Shown: in pieces, positions 1 to 5,824 of the stretch
Position numbering within the stretch: position 1 is the first letter of the stretch
Layout: each line of letters opens with the position of its first letter
Origin: an uncultured Collinsella sp.
GTDB lineage: Bacteria > Actinomycetota > Coriobacteriia > Coriobacteriales > Coriobacteriaceae
DNA length: 7,377 nt
Direction: 5' to 3'
Assembly: GCA_902489945.1 (NCBI GenBank)
Contig: CABUBZ010000086.1
Coordinates: forward strand, 1 to 7,377
Notes under the pieces: model-generated
The model's database searches: none
Seen by the model: the letters and a program-made list of their open reading frames with translations, nothing else
Told to the model about the DNA's origin: nothing
Program-made: the position numbers and the translations under genes

Positions 1-119
1 CCGTCAGGGAATTGTAATTGATGGTGAAGGTTCAAAGGTTATTTGCAAAGACTAATTTAAAATTCCAGTTTGCTGCACTCGTTCCTAGCAGGGTTTGGGG
101 CAGGAGGGGCGCAAGAGAC

Positions 120-324
120 GGGAGGGCCTTGTACGCGTTCCTGCGAGAGGGCCGCGGGGAGGGACTGCCTGGGTACGGCGCCTGTCAACTCGGTCTACGT
201 CTTTGATGACCGGGTCGTACTCAATATCAACTTCACGGATGATGCCAAAACGGTCACCCGTGAGGAAGTGTTGGGTTCGAGTGCTGTGGACAATGTTCCA
301 ACGTGCTGGGATCGAACTCGCTAG
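120..324 (+). pseudogene. Remnant of a large serine recombinase, C-terminal end only
   Basis: The frame ending at the TAG at 322-324 reads VNSVYVFDDRVVLNINF from 184, then TDDAKTVTREEV. This resembles the extreme C-terminus of large serine recombinases (family pattern roughly F-V-N-x-V-Y-[VL]-[YF]-D-D, then a short beta strand, then K-T-[VI]-T). Just upstream a different frame gives LYAFLRE (about 129-149), while the main frame gives RAAGRDCL (about 148-171). Together they look like the preceding helix split by a frameshift near 142-150. There is no catalytic domain, no start codon with a ribosome binding site, and nothing recombinase-like before about 120. It is therefore a fragment, probably left by a lost or decayed integrated element. 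It overlaps the opposite-strand DUF523 gene at 254-324. The recombinase assignment rests on recalled family pattern, not an alignment; the upstream boundary is uncertain. Confidence 0.55.
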
Positions 325-745
325 CCGGAATCACGCGGTACCCGTGACGCAGCAGCAGATCGACAAAAACACCGTTGCCCGCAGTGAGCGTGCCGCTGAA
401 GGTTCCGTCGTAGATACGGCCCGCGCCGCACGAGGGACTGCGGTCCTGCAGGATGCACACGGCGATCTCTTCCGGTCCGCCTGCCTGCTCGCACATATCG
501 AGCGCACGTTGGGCACCCTGGCGAAACTCGCGATCGACTGAGGTGCCCTCGCAGGTACGGACCTCGCCGTTCACAATCTCGGACGGCTTGCGCGGCGTGG
601 GCAGGCCGCCAAAGACCTCAGGGCACACCAAGTGGACCTCGGTCCCCGTGCGTTCGCACGCTTCGACCAGTTCGCGATGGTAATTATCGAGGCCGTTATA
701 CTTGCAGCTCTCGCCCATCAAACAGGCGCTCACCACGATCTTCAT
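254..745 (-). CDS. DUF523 family protein, probable [4Fe-4S] desulfidase-like enzyme
   Basis: A 163-residue DUF523 protein. Family hallmarks are visible: SACLMG and CKYNG at residues 6-18, CPEVFGGLPTPR at 41-52, and LQDRSPSCG at 99-107 followed by a Gly/Thr-rich stretch ending NGVFVDLLL. Characterised DUF523 members (TudS) are thiouracil desulfidases that hold a [4Fe-4S] cluster on three cysteines; Cys8, Cys41 and Cys106 here sit where those ligands are expected. Desulfidase activity is inference from the family. The ATG at 745 was chosen because GGGAGGGA (751-758) lies 5 nt upstream; a TTG at 760 extends the frame by five codons but overlaps that ribosome binding site. The protein core appears to end near residue 144 (VIPASEF). 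The last ~19 residues are antisense to recombinase debris and look acquired. It lies downstream of ftsH on the same strand, but a terminator hairpin separates them. Confidence 0.9.
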   Translation of the reverse strand: MKIVVSACLMGESCKYNGLDNYHRELVEACERTGTEVHLVCPEVFGGLPTPRKPSEIVNGEVRTCEGTSVDREFRQGAQRALDMCEQAGGPEEIAVCILQDRSPSCGAGRIYDGTFSGTLTAGNGVFVDLLLRHGYRVIPASEFDPSTLEHCPQHSNPTLPHG

Positions 746-750
746 ACATA

Positions 751-758
751 TCCCTCCC
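751..758 (-). promoter_or_regulatory. Ribosome binding site of the DUF523 gene
   Basis: GGGAGGGA on the minus strand lies 5 nt before the ATG at 745. It fixes the start there rather than at the upstream in-frame TTG at 760. It begins only a few bases after the T-run of the ftsH terminator. Confidence 0.75.
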
Positions 759-761
759 AAG

Positions 762-800
762 CAAAACGCCCCATTTGAGATAAAAGCTCAAATGGGGCGT
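762..800 (-). terminator. Rho-independent terminator after ftsH
   Basis: A perfect 14-bp stem (766-779 paired with 787-800) with a 7-nt loop. The arm core is CGCCCCATTTGAG. Read on the minus strand the stem is followed by TTTT (763-766, partly the last stem base), then GCTT. It starts 20 bp after the ftsH stop codon at 821. The stem is very stable but the T-run is short, so some read-through into the DUF523 gene is plausible. On the plus strand no T-run follows, so it is probably one-directional. Confidence 0.78.
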
Positions 801-820
801 GCGATGCTATGTAACCAGCC

Positions 821-2728
821 TTACTGCTGCTTTGGCATCAGCGGATTCTCGCGCGTGAGGAGATTCATAAACTCCTCGCCCGTGATGGTCTCCTTCTTGT
901 ACAGATAACGAGCCAGCTCATGGAGCTTGAACTTGTTCTCCTTGAGGATCTGCAGGGCGCGATCGTGCGCATCCTCGATCAGCTTAGCGACAATCGCGTC
1001 CACACGCTCGGCCGTACCAGGGGCGCAGGTGAGCGACGTATCCTGATTGAGATACGCGTTCTGCACGGTACCGAGCGCCATCATGCCAAACTCGTCGGAC
1101 ATACCAAAGCGCGTCACCATGTTACGGGCGAGCTTGGTGGCCTGTTCGATATCGTTGGCGGCACCGGTCGTCATCTCGCCAAAGATGAGTTCCTCGGCCG
1201 CACGGCCGCCGCAGTAGACGGCAAGCTTGTCCAAGACCTCCTGGCGTGTCGTCAGGAAGCGCTCGTCCTCCTCGACCTGCATGGTATAGCCAAGAGCACC
1301 GCTCGTGCGCGGCACGATGGTGATCTTGGTAACCGGCGCGGAACCCTTTTGGCGGGCAGCGACGATGGCATGACCGATCTCGTGGTAGGAAACGACCTGC
1401 TTCTCATGGTCGGAAAGCACCGTGGACTTGCGCTGCTGGCCGGCGATGACAACCTCCACCGACTCCTCAAAGTCGTCCTGGGTTGCACGCTTGCGACCCT
1501 CGCGAACGGCGCGCAGGGCGCCCTCGTTGATGATATTGGCCAGGTCGGCGCCCGAGGCACCAGGCGTGGCGCGGGCAATCGCGGTCAGATCGATCGGCGG
1601 CTCGGTCTTCACACTCTTGGCGTGAAGCTCGAGGATGTTCTTACGGCCGGTCAGATCGGGCAACTCGACTGGGATGCGGCGGTCAAAACGACCGGGGCGC
1701 AGTAGAGCGGGATCGAGACTGTCGGGGCGGTTGGTTGCGGCAAGGACAACGATACCCTTGTGGTTATCGAAGCCATCCATCTCGGTCAGCAACTGATTGA
1801 GCGTCTGCTCGCGCTCGTCGTTGCCGCTAAAGCCGCCGCCATCGCGCTTCTTACCGATGGTATCGATCTCATCGATAAAGACGATACACGGGGCCTTTTC
1901 CTTGGCCTGCTTAAACAGGTCACGAACCTTTGCAGCGCCGCGACCAACAAACATCTCAACGAACTCAGAGCCCGAAATGCTAAAGAACGGAACACCGGCC
2001 TCGCCGGCAACAGCCTTGGCAAGCAGAGTCTTACCGGTACCCGGAGGGCCAACAAGGAGAGCACCGCGCGGCAGCTTGGCGCCGATCTCCTCGTAGCGCT
2101 GCGGCTTCTCCAGAAAGTCGACGACCTCCTTGAGAGACTCCTTGGCCTCTTCCTGGCCGGCGACGTCCTTAAAGGTCACGCCCACGTCCTTGGAGGCGAT
2201 CACGCGCGCGCCGGACTTACCCAGTCCGCCGCCGCCAAAACCGCCGCCGCCAAAGTTCATCGACGGGCCGTCGTCACCCATGGCCTTCTTCATGCGGCGG
2301 TTGAGCCACCAACCGATGAGGAAGAAAATCGCCATGGGAAGAATGAGCGTAAGCAGGTAGTAGGTCATCAAACCCGAGTTTTTATCGGGAACAACCGACT
2401 CCAGCGAAGCGCCAGACTCAAGCACACGATCGGTAAAGCCCGCGTCATTCGGCACGCCGGTCGTCTTGTAGGCGATGTTCTCGTCCTCGCCCTTTTTGGT
2501 GTAATAAATCGTGTAATCGTCCGTGTTGTACTCGACCTTGTCAACGCTCTTCTTATCGAGCGCTTTGACAAACGTCGAGTAATCGGTCTTCGTAATCTGC
2601 TGCGTGTGACCGATGTTAGGGAACAGAACGGTCGAGAGCACGAGGTAGACGACGAAGGCGATGAGCACGTAGAGAATCATATTCCGTCTACGTTTGTTGT
2701 CATCCATCTCCATCTGCTTGAACTCCAT
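821..2728 (-). CDS. ftsH: ATP-dependent zinc metalloprotease FtsH
   Basis: A complete membrane-anchored AAA+ protease that degrades misfolded membrane proteins and selected regulators as a hexamer. Counting from the ATG at 2728 there are 635 residues, a normal length. Order of parts: transmembrane helix about 17-37, extracytoplasmic domain about 38-118, second helix about 121-142, Gly-rich linker about 160-170, Walker A GPPGTGKT at 227-234, pore loop MFVG at 259-262, Walker B CIVFIDEID at 281-289, second region of homology with ATNRPD at 331-336 and arginine fingers Arg347 and Arg350, zinc site HEIGH at 449-453, and probable third zinc ligand Asp526. The C-terminus PLMPKQQ follows a short helical tail. 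The ATG at 2728 has no ribosome binding site and directly follows an in-frame TAG. The ATG at 2713 has GGAG 9 nt upstream and may be the real start, giving 630 residues. It is divergent from cobO, with a 14-bp stem terminator downstream. Confidence 0.97.
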   Translation of the reverse strand: MEFKQMEMDDNKRRRNMILYVLIAFVVYLVLSTVLFPNIGHTQQITKTDYSTFVKALDKKSVDKVEYNTDDYTIYYTKKGEDENIAYKTTGVPNDAGFTDRVLESGASLESVVPDKNSGLMTYYLLTLILPMAIFFLIGWWLNRRMKKAMGDDGPSMNFGGGGFGGGGLGKSGARVIASKDVGVTFKDVAGQEEAKESLKEVVDFLEKPQRYEEIGAKLPRGALLVGPPGTGKTLLAKAVAGEAGVPFFSISGSEFVEMFVGRGAAKVRDLFKQAKEKAPCIVFIDEIDTIGKKRDGGGFSGNDEREQTLNQLLTEMDGFDNHKGIVVLAATNRPDSLDPALLRPGRFDRRIPVELPDLTGRKNILELHAKSVKTEPPIDLTAIARATPGASGADLANIINEGALRAVREGRKRATQDDFEESVEVVIAGQQRKSTVLSDHEKQVVSYHEIGHAIVAARQKGSAPVTKITIVPRTSGALGYTMQVEEDERFLTTRQEVLDKLAVYCGGRAAEELIFGEMTTGAANDIEQATKLARNMVTRFGMSDEFGMMALGTVQNAYLNQDTSLTCAPGTAERVDAIVAKLIEDAHDRALQILKENKFKLHELARYLYKKETITGEEFMNLLTRENPLMPKQQ

Positions 2729-2745
2729 CTACTGGGGTTGATAAT
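2718..2745 (+). promoter_or_regulatory. Candidate promoter of cobO
   Basis: TTGAAC (2718-2723) and GATAAT (2740-2745) are separated by 16 bp, matching the housekeeping sigma consensus in 4 and 5 of 6 positions. Transcription would begin near 2752 and leave a leader of about 54 nt before cobO. The -35 box lies inside the first codons of ftsH on the other strand, so the two genes would interfere if both promoters are close together. No convincing ftsH promoter was found: TATTCT on the minus strand (2753-2758) lacks a good -35 partner. Confidence 0.3.
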
Positions 2746-2805
2746 GCTAACTAGAATACCCAACCCGGACGGCGATAAACCGACGCCGGGCACGAAAGGA
2801 CAGAG

Positions 2806-3291
2806 ATGGCATCACTTGAAGTCGGCAAGGTTCAGATCTATACGGGCGACGGCAAGGGCAAAACCACGGCTGCGCTGGGATTGGCGATGCGCGCCAAAGG
2901 CTATGGGCTCGACGTACTCATGCTGCAGTTTGCCAAGAAGCTGCACTGCGCCGAGCACGACGCCGCGCCGCGCCTGGGACTGCGCATTGTGCAGGCCGAT
3001 CGCGACACACCCGAGGCCTGCGCCGAGCAGATCATGGAGCTCGCACGCGAGCAGATATCACAGGTCGACGTTCTGATTTTGGACGAACTCGGCGAGGCCA
3101 TGCGCCGCGGCTTCGTGACGCGCGAGGATGTCGAGGAACTGATTGCGATGAAACCCGACACCACAGAGCTCATACTGACCGGCCGCGGCCTGCTGCCCCT
3201 CGCGGACCTCGCCGACCTGGTCACCGAAATGCGTCCCATCAAACATTACTTCGACGAAGGCCTCCTAGCCCGTCAAGGCATCGAATACTAA
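2806..3291 (+). CDS. cobO: Cob(I)alamin / cob(I)yrinic acid a,c-diamide adenosyltransferase, CobA/CobO type
   Basis: Transfers the 5'-deoxyadenosyl group from ATP to Co(I) corrinoids, making adenosylcobamide coenzymes in the cytoplasm. The 161-residue protein has the family's P-loop GDGKGKTT at 14-21, a Walker-B-like strand VLILDEL at 89-95, ELILTGRG at 121-128, and the signature end DLVTEMRPIKHYF at 137-149 followed by ARQGIEY. It is at the short end for the family because it lacks the N-terminal extension found in enterobacterial BtuR/CobA; the catalytic core looks complete. The start is supported by GAAAGGA (2794-2800), 5 nt before the ATG. No other cobamide genes are in the window, so a salvage role for imported corrinoids is as likely as de novo synthesis. 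Its stop codon is 13 bp from the left end of the RAYT element, and no separate terminator is visible. Confidence 0.93.
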   Translation: MASLEVGKVQIYTGDGKGKTTAALGLAMRAKGYGLDVLMLQFAKKLHCAEHDAAPRLGLRIVQADRDTPEACAEQIMELAREQISQVDVLILDELGEAMRRGFVTREDVEELIAMKPDTTELILTGRGLLPLADLADLVTEMRPIKHYFDEGLLARQGIEY

Positions 3292-3304
3292 TTTATCCGA
3301 AGAG

Positions 3305-3358
3305 TAGTCATTGGGGACGTTCTTAAACGACTAGTCATTGGGGACAGTCTTATTGATG
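3305..3358 (+). repeat. Left repeat array: two 27-bp head-to-tail units
   Basis: Unit L1 is 3305-3331 and unit L2 is 3332-3358, with no spacer. Both begin TAGTCATTGGGGAC. L1 continues GTTCTTAAACGAC, while L2 diverges to AGTCTTATTGATG. The junction makes the palindrome GACTAGTC (3329-3336). L1 is identical to the outermost unit of the right array in inverted orientation, and the identity runs 4 bp into L2. Confidence 0.9.
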
Positions 3359-3377
3359 AAGAGCAACAAGCCACGAC

Positions 3378-4148
3378 CTACATATCACGCCAACCGCTCG
3401 TGCCATTTGCGATCGTTGCCCGACCAAGGCCAACAGCTCTCACAATTTGATTGACCGTGAGACCCGATTTGCGCATTTTGCAAAGAACAGGTCTACGCTC
3501 GGTTGGAGTCATCGCCTTGATATCCGAAAGAGAGACAGGAGCTGCAATCTGTTTTGCGATTTCGAGCACTTTGTCGTCGAGAACACGAGGATGAGGCTCG
3601 GCATCATAAGGCGCGTTCTCAAGCCTATCATCAAGATAATGCCGATATTCCAGCGAACCGCCCACGAGGTCCAGCACTATACCTGGATCGCAAAACCCAA
3701 ATCCGTCATAACCATACGCATATGCTCGATAGCTAGACCAGCGATATGTATCGACAGCGGAAACACCCGCCTTAACTGGGTTCATATGGATGTAGTCAGC
3801 GAGCGCAATTGCCTGAATATCATTCTCAACTGGAATGTTCTTAAATCGATCCTGAAACAAATGACCAACACGGTCAGTTTTGCGATTGAAATACTTAGCA
3901 TACGAGGTAAGGATGCCACTCATGCATGATGAAATTCTCCCATGAGGGTCATCAACCATGAGATGAAAGTGATTCGACATGAGGCACCATGCTGTAACGC
4001 CAATGCCATTACCGACAAGCTTGCCCTCGAACAAAGTGAGCATCCGATATCGATCTTCATCGTCTTCAAAGATGCAAATGCCGCCATTTCCACGCGCGAT
4101 AATATGGTTATAGCCCGTTAACGAAACGACTCGACCCGTTCTTGGCAT
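3378..4148 (-). CDS. REP-associated tyrosine transposase (RAYT), Y1_Tnp family
   Basis: A 256-residue HUH endonuclease of the IS200/IS605-like Y1 superfamily, which nicks and joins single-stranded DNA through a 5'-phosphotyrosine. Features: N-terminus MPRTGRVVSLTGYNHIIARG, typical of RAYTs; the HUH metal site SNHFHLMV with His60 and His62; SYAKYFN with candidate nucleophiles Tyr83 and Tyr86; then the family block GHLFQDRF (95-102), YIHMNPVKAG (119-128) and YRWSSYRAY (135-143). Residues about 222-250 (LCKMRKSGLTVNQIVRAVGLGRATI) look like a helix-turn-helix, as in RAYTs with a C-terminal DNA-binding tail. The start is supported by GGGAGGG (4153-4159), 4 nt before the ATG. The gene is intact, without frameshifts or internal stops. 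It is flanked by inverted arrays of 27-bp repeats that are its likely substrate. Base composition and codon use are more A+T-rich than in the neighbours. Confidence 0.93.
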   Translation of the reverse strand: MPRTGRVVSLTGYNHIIARGNGGICIFEDDEDRYRMLTLFEGKLVGNGIGVTAWCLMSNHFHLMVDDPHGRISSCMSGILTSYAKYFNRKTDRVGHLFQDRFKNIPVENDIQAIALADYIHMNPVKAGVSAVDTYRWSSYRAYAYGYDGFGFCDPGIVLDLVGGSLEYRHYLDDRLENAPYDAEPHPRVLDDKVLEIAKQIAAPVSLSDIKAMTPTERRPVLCKMRKSGLTVNQIVRAVGLGRATIANGTSGWRDM

Positions 4149-4271
4149 ATCGCCCTCCCATCAAAAACCCACCGGGCAACTTCTGATAGGCGCGGACGAT
4201 CTAATTTGCTGAGCCCGTTTTGACAGTTTACAAGGGCATGCATGACAAACTGGATGAAAACCCGAAAATCG

Positions 4272-4352
4272 TGTCGCAAAGAGTGTCCCAAACGACTAGT
4301 CATTTAAGAACGTCCCCAAGAACTAGTCGTTTAAGAACGTCCCCAATGACTA
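4272..4352 (-). repeat. Right repeat array: three 27-bp head-to-tail units
   Basis: Read on the minus strand from 4352, three contiguous 27-bp units follow. R1 (4326-4352) is identical to L1. R2 (4299-4325) is close: it begins TAGTTCTTGGGGAC and ends AAATGAC. R3 (4272-4298) is degenerate: it begins TAGTCGTTTGGGACAC. The palindrome GACTAGTC recurs at 4294-4301. The plus strand can fold 4323-4331 with 4345-4353 into a 9-bp stem (CTAGTCGTT with AATGACTAG, one G-T pair) and a 13-nt loop. The first three bases of R1, TAG, are the stop codon of the MATE gene. Confidence 0.88.
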
Positions 4353-5699
4353 GGCGGTGGCGCGGCCTAGCCAGTTGCCGCTGTGGTGGTAGATGGTGAA
4401 CATGGTTGCGGTGATGAGCCAGGTTACGGGGTAAACCAGCAGCAGGTGCTCAAGCGACGGATCGAACGGCATAATCGCAAACACCCAGATCACCCTGAGC
4501 ACGACGGTGCCAAAGATCGTGAGCATCATAGGCTGCAGACTCACGCCGGCGCCGCGAATGGAGCCCGACGCGTTCTCGATAATCGAGAAGATCGCGTAGA
4601 ACGGCGCGATGAAATGAAGAATCGTCGTGGTGTACGCCGAAATCGAAGCATCGTCGACAAACAGACGCGACAACGGACCCGAGAACACCAGCAGCACGGC
4701 AGACAGGCCACCAATGAGCATAAACGACAGCACGAGCGACGTATGGTAGCCCTTGCGCATGCGCTCGTAATTGCGCGCGCCAAAGTTCTGCGCCGAGAAC
4801 GTAGTGATCGATACGCCGAGCGCCTCGGTCACCATCCAGATAATGCCATCCAGGCGCCCAGATAGACCCCAAGCAGTCGTGACATCGGCGCCAAACGAAT
4901 TAACCGACACCTGGATCAACACGTTCGAGATCGAATAGGCAGCCGATTGAAAACCGAGTGGCAGACCACACGAGATCATACTCTTGCAAATACCGCGATC
5001 GATGCCGAGCTTAGACACCGAAAGACGCCATGCACCCGGAGCGCGCATCATGCGAAACACGATCATCGTTGCATTGGAGCAAATGGTCAGCGCCACTGCG
5101 ATGCCGCAGCCCAACGCCTCCATATGCAACACAGCGACAAAGATGATATCCAGCACCACGTTAACCAGGCAGCCAGAGGCAATGATCACGGCGGGGCCGC
5201 GCGTGTCGCCCACGGCACGCAGCAGTGCGGTTCCCATATTAAGCAGCAGTGCCGCAACCATCGCGGCAAAATAACAGCGAGCATAGGCCACGCCCTCGGC
5301 CAATAGTTCATGTGGCGTGTTCATAAGCACCAGCATGGGCTCAACGAACACTATGCCAAGAATCGAGAAAACGATACCGCCCACCAGCGCGAGCGTCATG
5401 GCTGTATGGACCGAACGGCTCAGACGCTCGTCATCGTGCTGGCCAAAAAACTGACCCGTGATAACGGCACAACCAGCGCCAACGCCAACGCAAAAGCCAA
5501 TGCAGAGCTCGGTGAGGACCATCGTGGCCTGAATGCCGCCCAGCGCGAGCTTGCCGCCAAACTGACCGACAATATAGGTACCGATAAGCGTGTAGGCCTG
5601 CTGAAAAAACGAACTAAAAAAGATGGGAACGCACAGCGACAGCAGCTGTTGCCAAATGACACCCTGCGTTACATCGATAGCCGTAGATTTCTTAGCCAC
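4350..5699 (-). CDS. MATE family efflux transporter
   Basis: A 449-residue integral membrane protein of the multidrug and toxic compound extrusion family, which exports cationic drugs or metabolites in exchange for Na+ or H+. The sequence is almost continuously hydrophobic, as expected for 12 helices in two homologous halves. First-half landmarks are GQFFGQHDDERL (82-93) and LLRAVGDTRGP (159-169); the second-half counterparts are AQNFGARNYERMRKG (303-317) and SIRGAGVSLQPM (380-391). The GTG at 5699 was chosen because GGGGAGGG (5703-5710) is 3 nt upstream; the longer frame from 5732 would span that site and add 11 non-conserved residues. The C-terminus NWLGRATA is followed by a TAG that belongs to the RAYT element's outer repeat, so the original 3' end may have been slightly altered. 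The substrate cannot be predicted. The gene follows the methyltransferase by 125 bp and is convergent with cobO. Confidence 0.95.
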   Translation of the reverse strand: MAKKSTAIDVTQGVIWQQLLSLCVPIFFSSFFQQAYTLIGTYIVGQFGGKLALGGIQATMVLTELCIGFCVGVGAGCAVITGQFFGQHDDERLSRSVHTAMTLALVGGIVFSILGIVFVEPMLVLMNTPHELLAEGVAYARCYFAAMVAALLLNMGTALLRAVGDTRGPAVIIASGCLVNVVLDIIFVAVLHMEALGCGIAVALTICSNATMIVFRMMRAPGAWRLSVSKLGIDRGICKSMISCGLPLGFQSAAYSISNVLIQVSVNSFGADVTTAWGLSGRLDGIIWMVTEALGVSITTFSAQNFGARNYERMRKGYHTSLVLSFMLIGGLSAVLLVFSGPLSRLFVDDASISAYTTTILHFIAPFYAIFSIIENASGSIRGAGVSLQPMMLTIFGTVVLRVIWVFAIMPFDPSLEHLLLVYPVTWLITATMFTIYHHSGNWLGRATA

Positions 5700-5702
5700 A
5701 CG

Positions 5703-5710
5703 CCCTCCCC
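5703..5710 (-). promoter_or_regulatory. Ribosome binding site of the MATE gene
   Basis: GGGGAGGG on the minus strand, 3 nt before the GTG at 5699. It decides in favour of a GTG start over the upstream in-frame candidate at 5732, which has no comparable site. Confidence 0.7.
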
Positions 5711-5824
5711 GCCAGCGTACGTCAAACAACAAAACGGCAATTTAAGACCAAAGCCAATACCAGCTTAGCACCGACTGGCGGCGACCGAAACACCCCGAAT
5801 TAGAGCGCGGTGCGGAATAACTGC

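Larger units (their letters stand above)
3305..4352. mobile_element. RAYT (IS200/IS605-related) element with inverted repeat arrays
   Basis: A unit of about 1.05 kb bounded by perfect 31-bp inverted repeats (3305-3335 and 4322-4352). The outermost 27-bp units are identical and inverted. Inside lies a single Y1/HUH transposase gene on the minus strand. It sits exactly between two convergent genes: 13 bp after the cobO stop on the left, and reaching into the stop codon of the MATE gene on the right. The interior is visibly more A+T-rich than the neighbouring genes, consistent with transfer. No target-site duplication is visible outside the repeats, as expected for single-strand HUH transposition. 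Whether it still moves, or is a resident RAYT with its REP-like sequences, cannot be told from one copy. Confidence 0.78.

Noticed and set aside
1..119. Possible attachment site or gene at the left edge
   Set aside because: The stretch has an AT-rich patch around 40-65 and G-runs after 90, but no convincing reading frame, repeat partner or hairpin was found within the window.
270..325. tRNA-like T-arm sequences (GGGTTCGAG and GGGATCGAACTC)
   Set aside because: No cloverleaf, acceptor stem or anticodon arm could be built around them; they lie in the DUF523/recombinase overlap.
746..760. Upstream TTG start for the DUF523 gene
   Set aside because: It would place the start inside the strong GGGAGGGA ribosome binding site, and the five added residues are not family-like.
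1760..3076. Long plus-strand open frame of 438 codons opposite ftsH and into cobO
   Set aside because: It is antisense to a well-recognised FtsH, is rich in Arg/His/Leu as GC-rich antisense frames usually are, and shows no family motif.
3305..3358. CRISPR-like short direct repeats
   Set aside because: The units are contiguous without spacers, only two or three per end, and flank a transposase; this is a terminal repeat array.
4118..4303. Minus-strand open frame of 61 codons upstream of the RAYT
   Set aside because: It overlaps the RAYT start and the inner repeat, has no clear ribosome binding site and no recognisable sequence.
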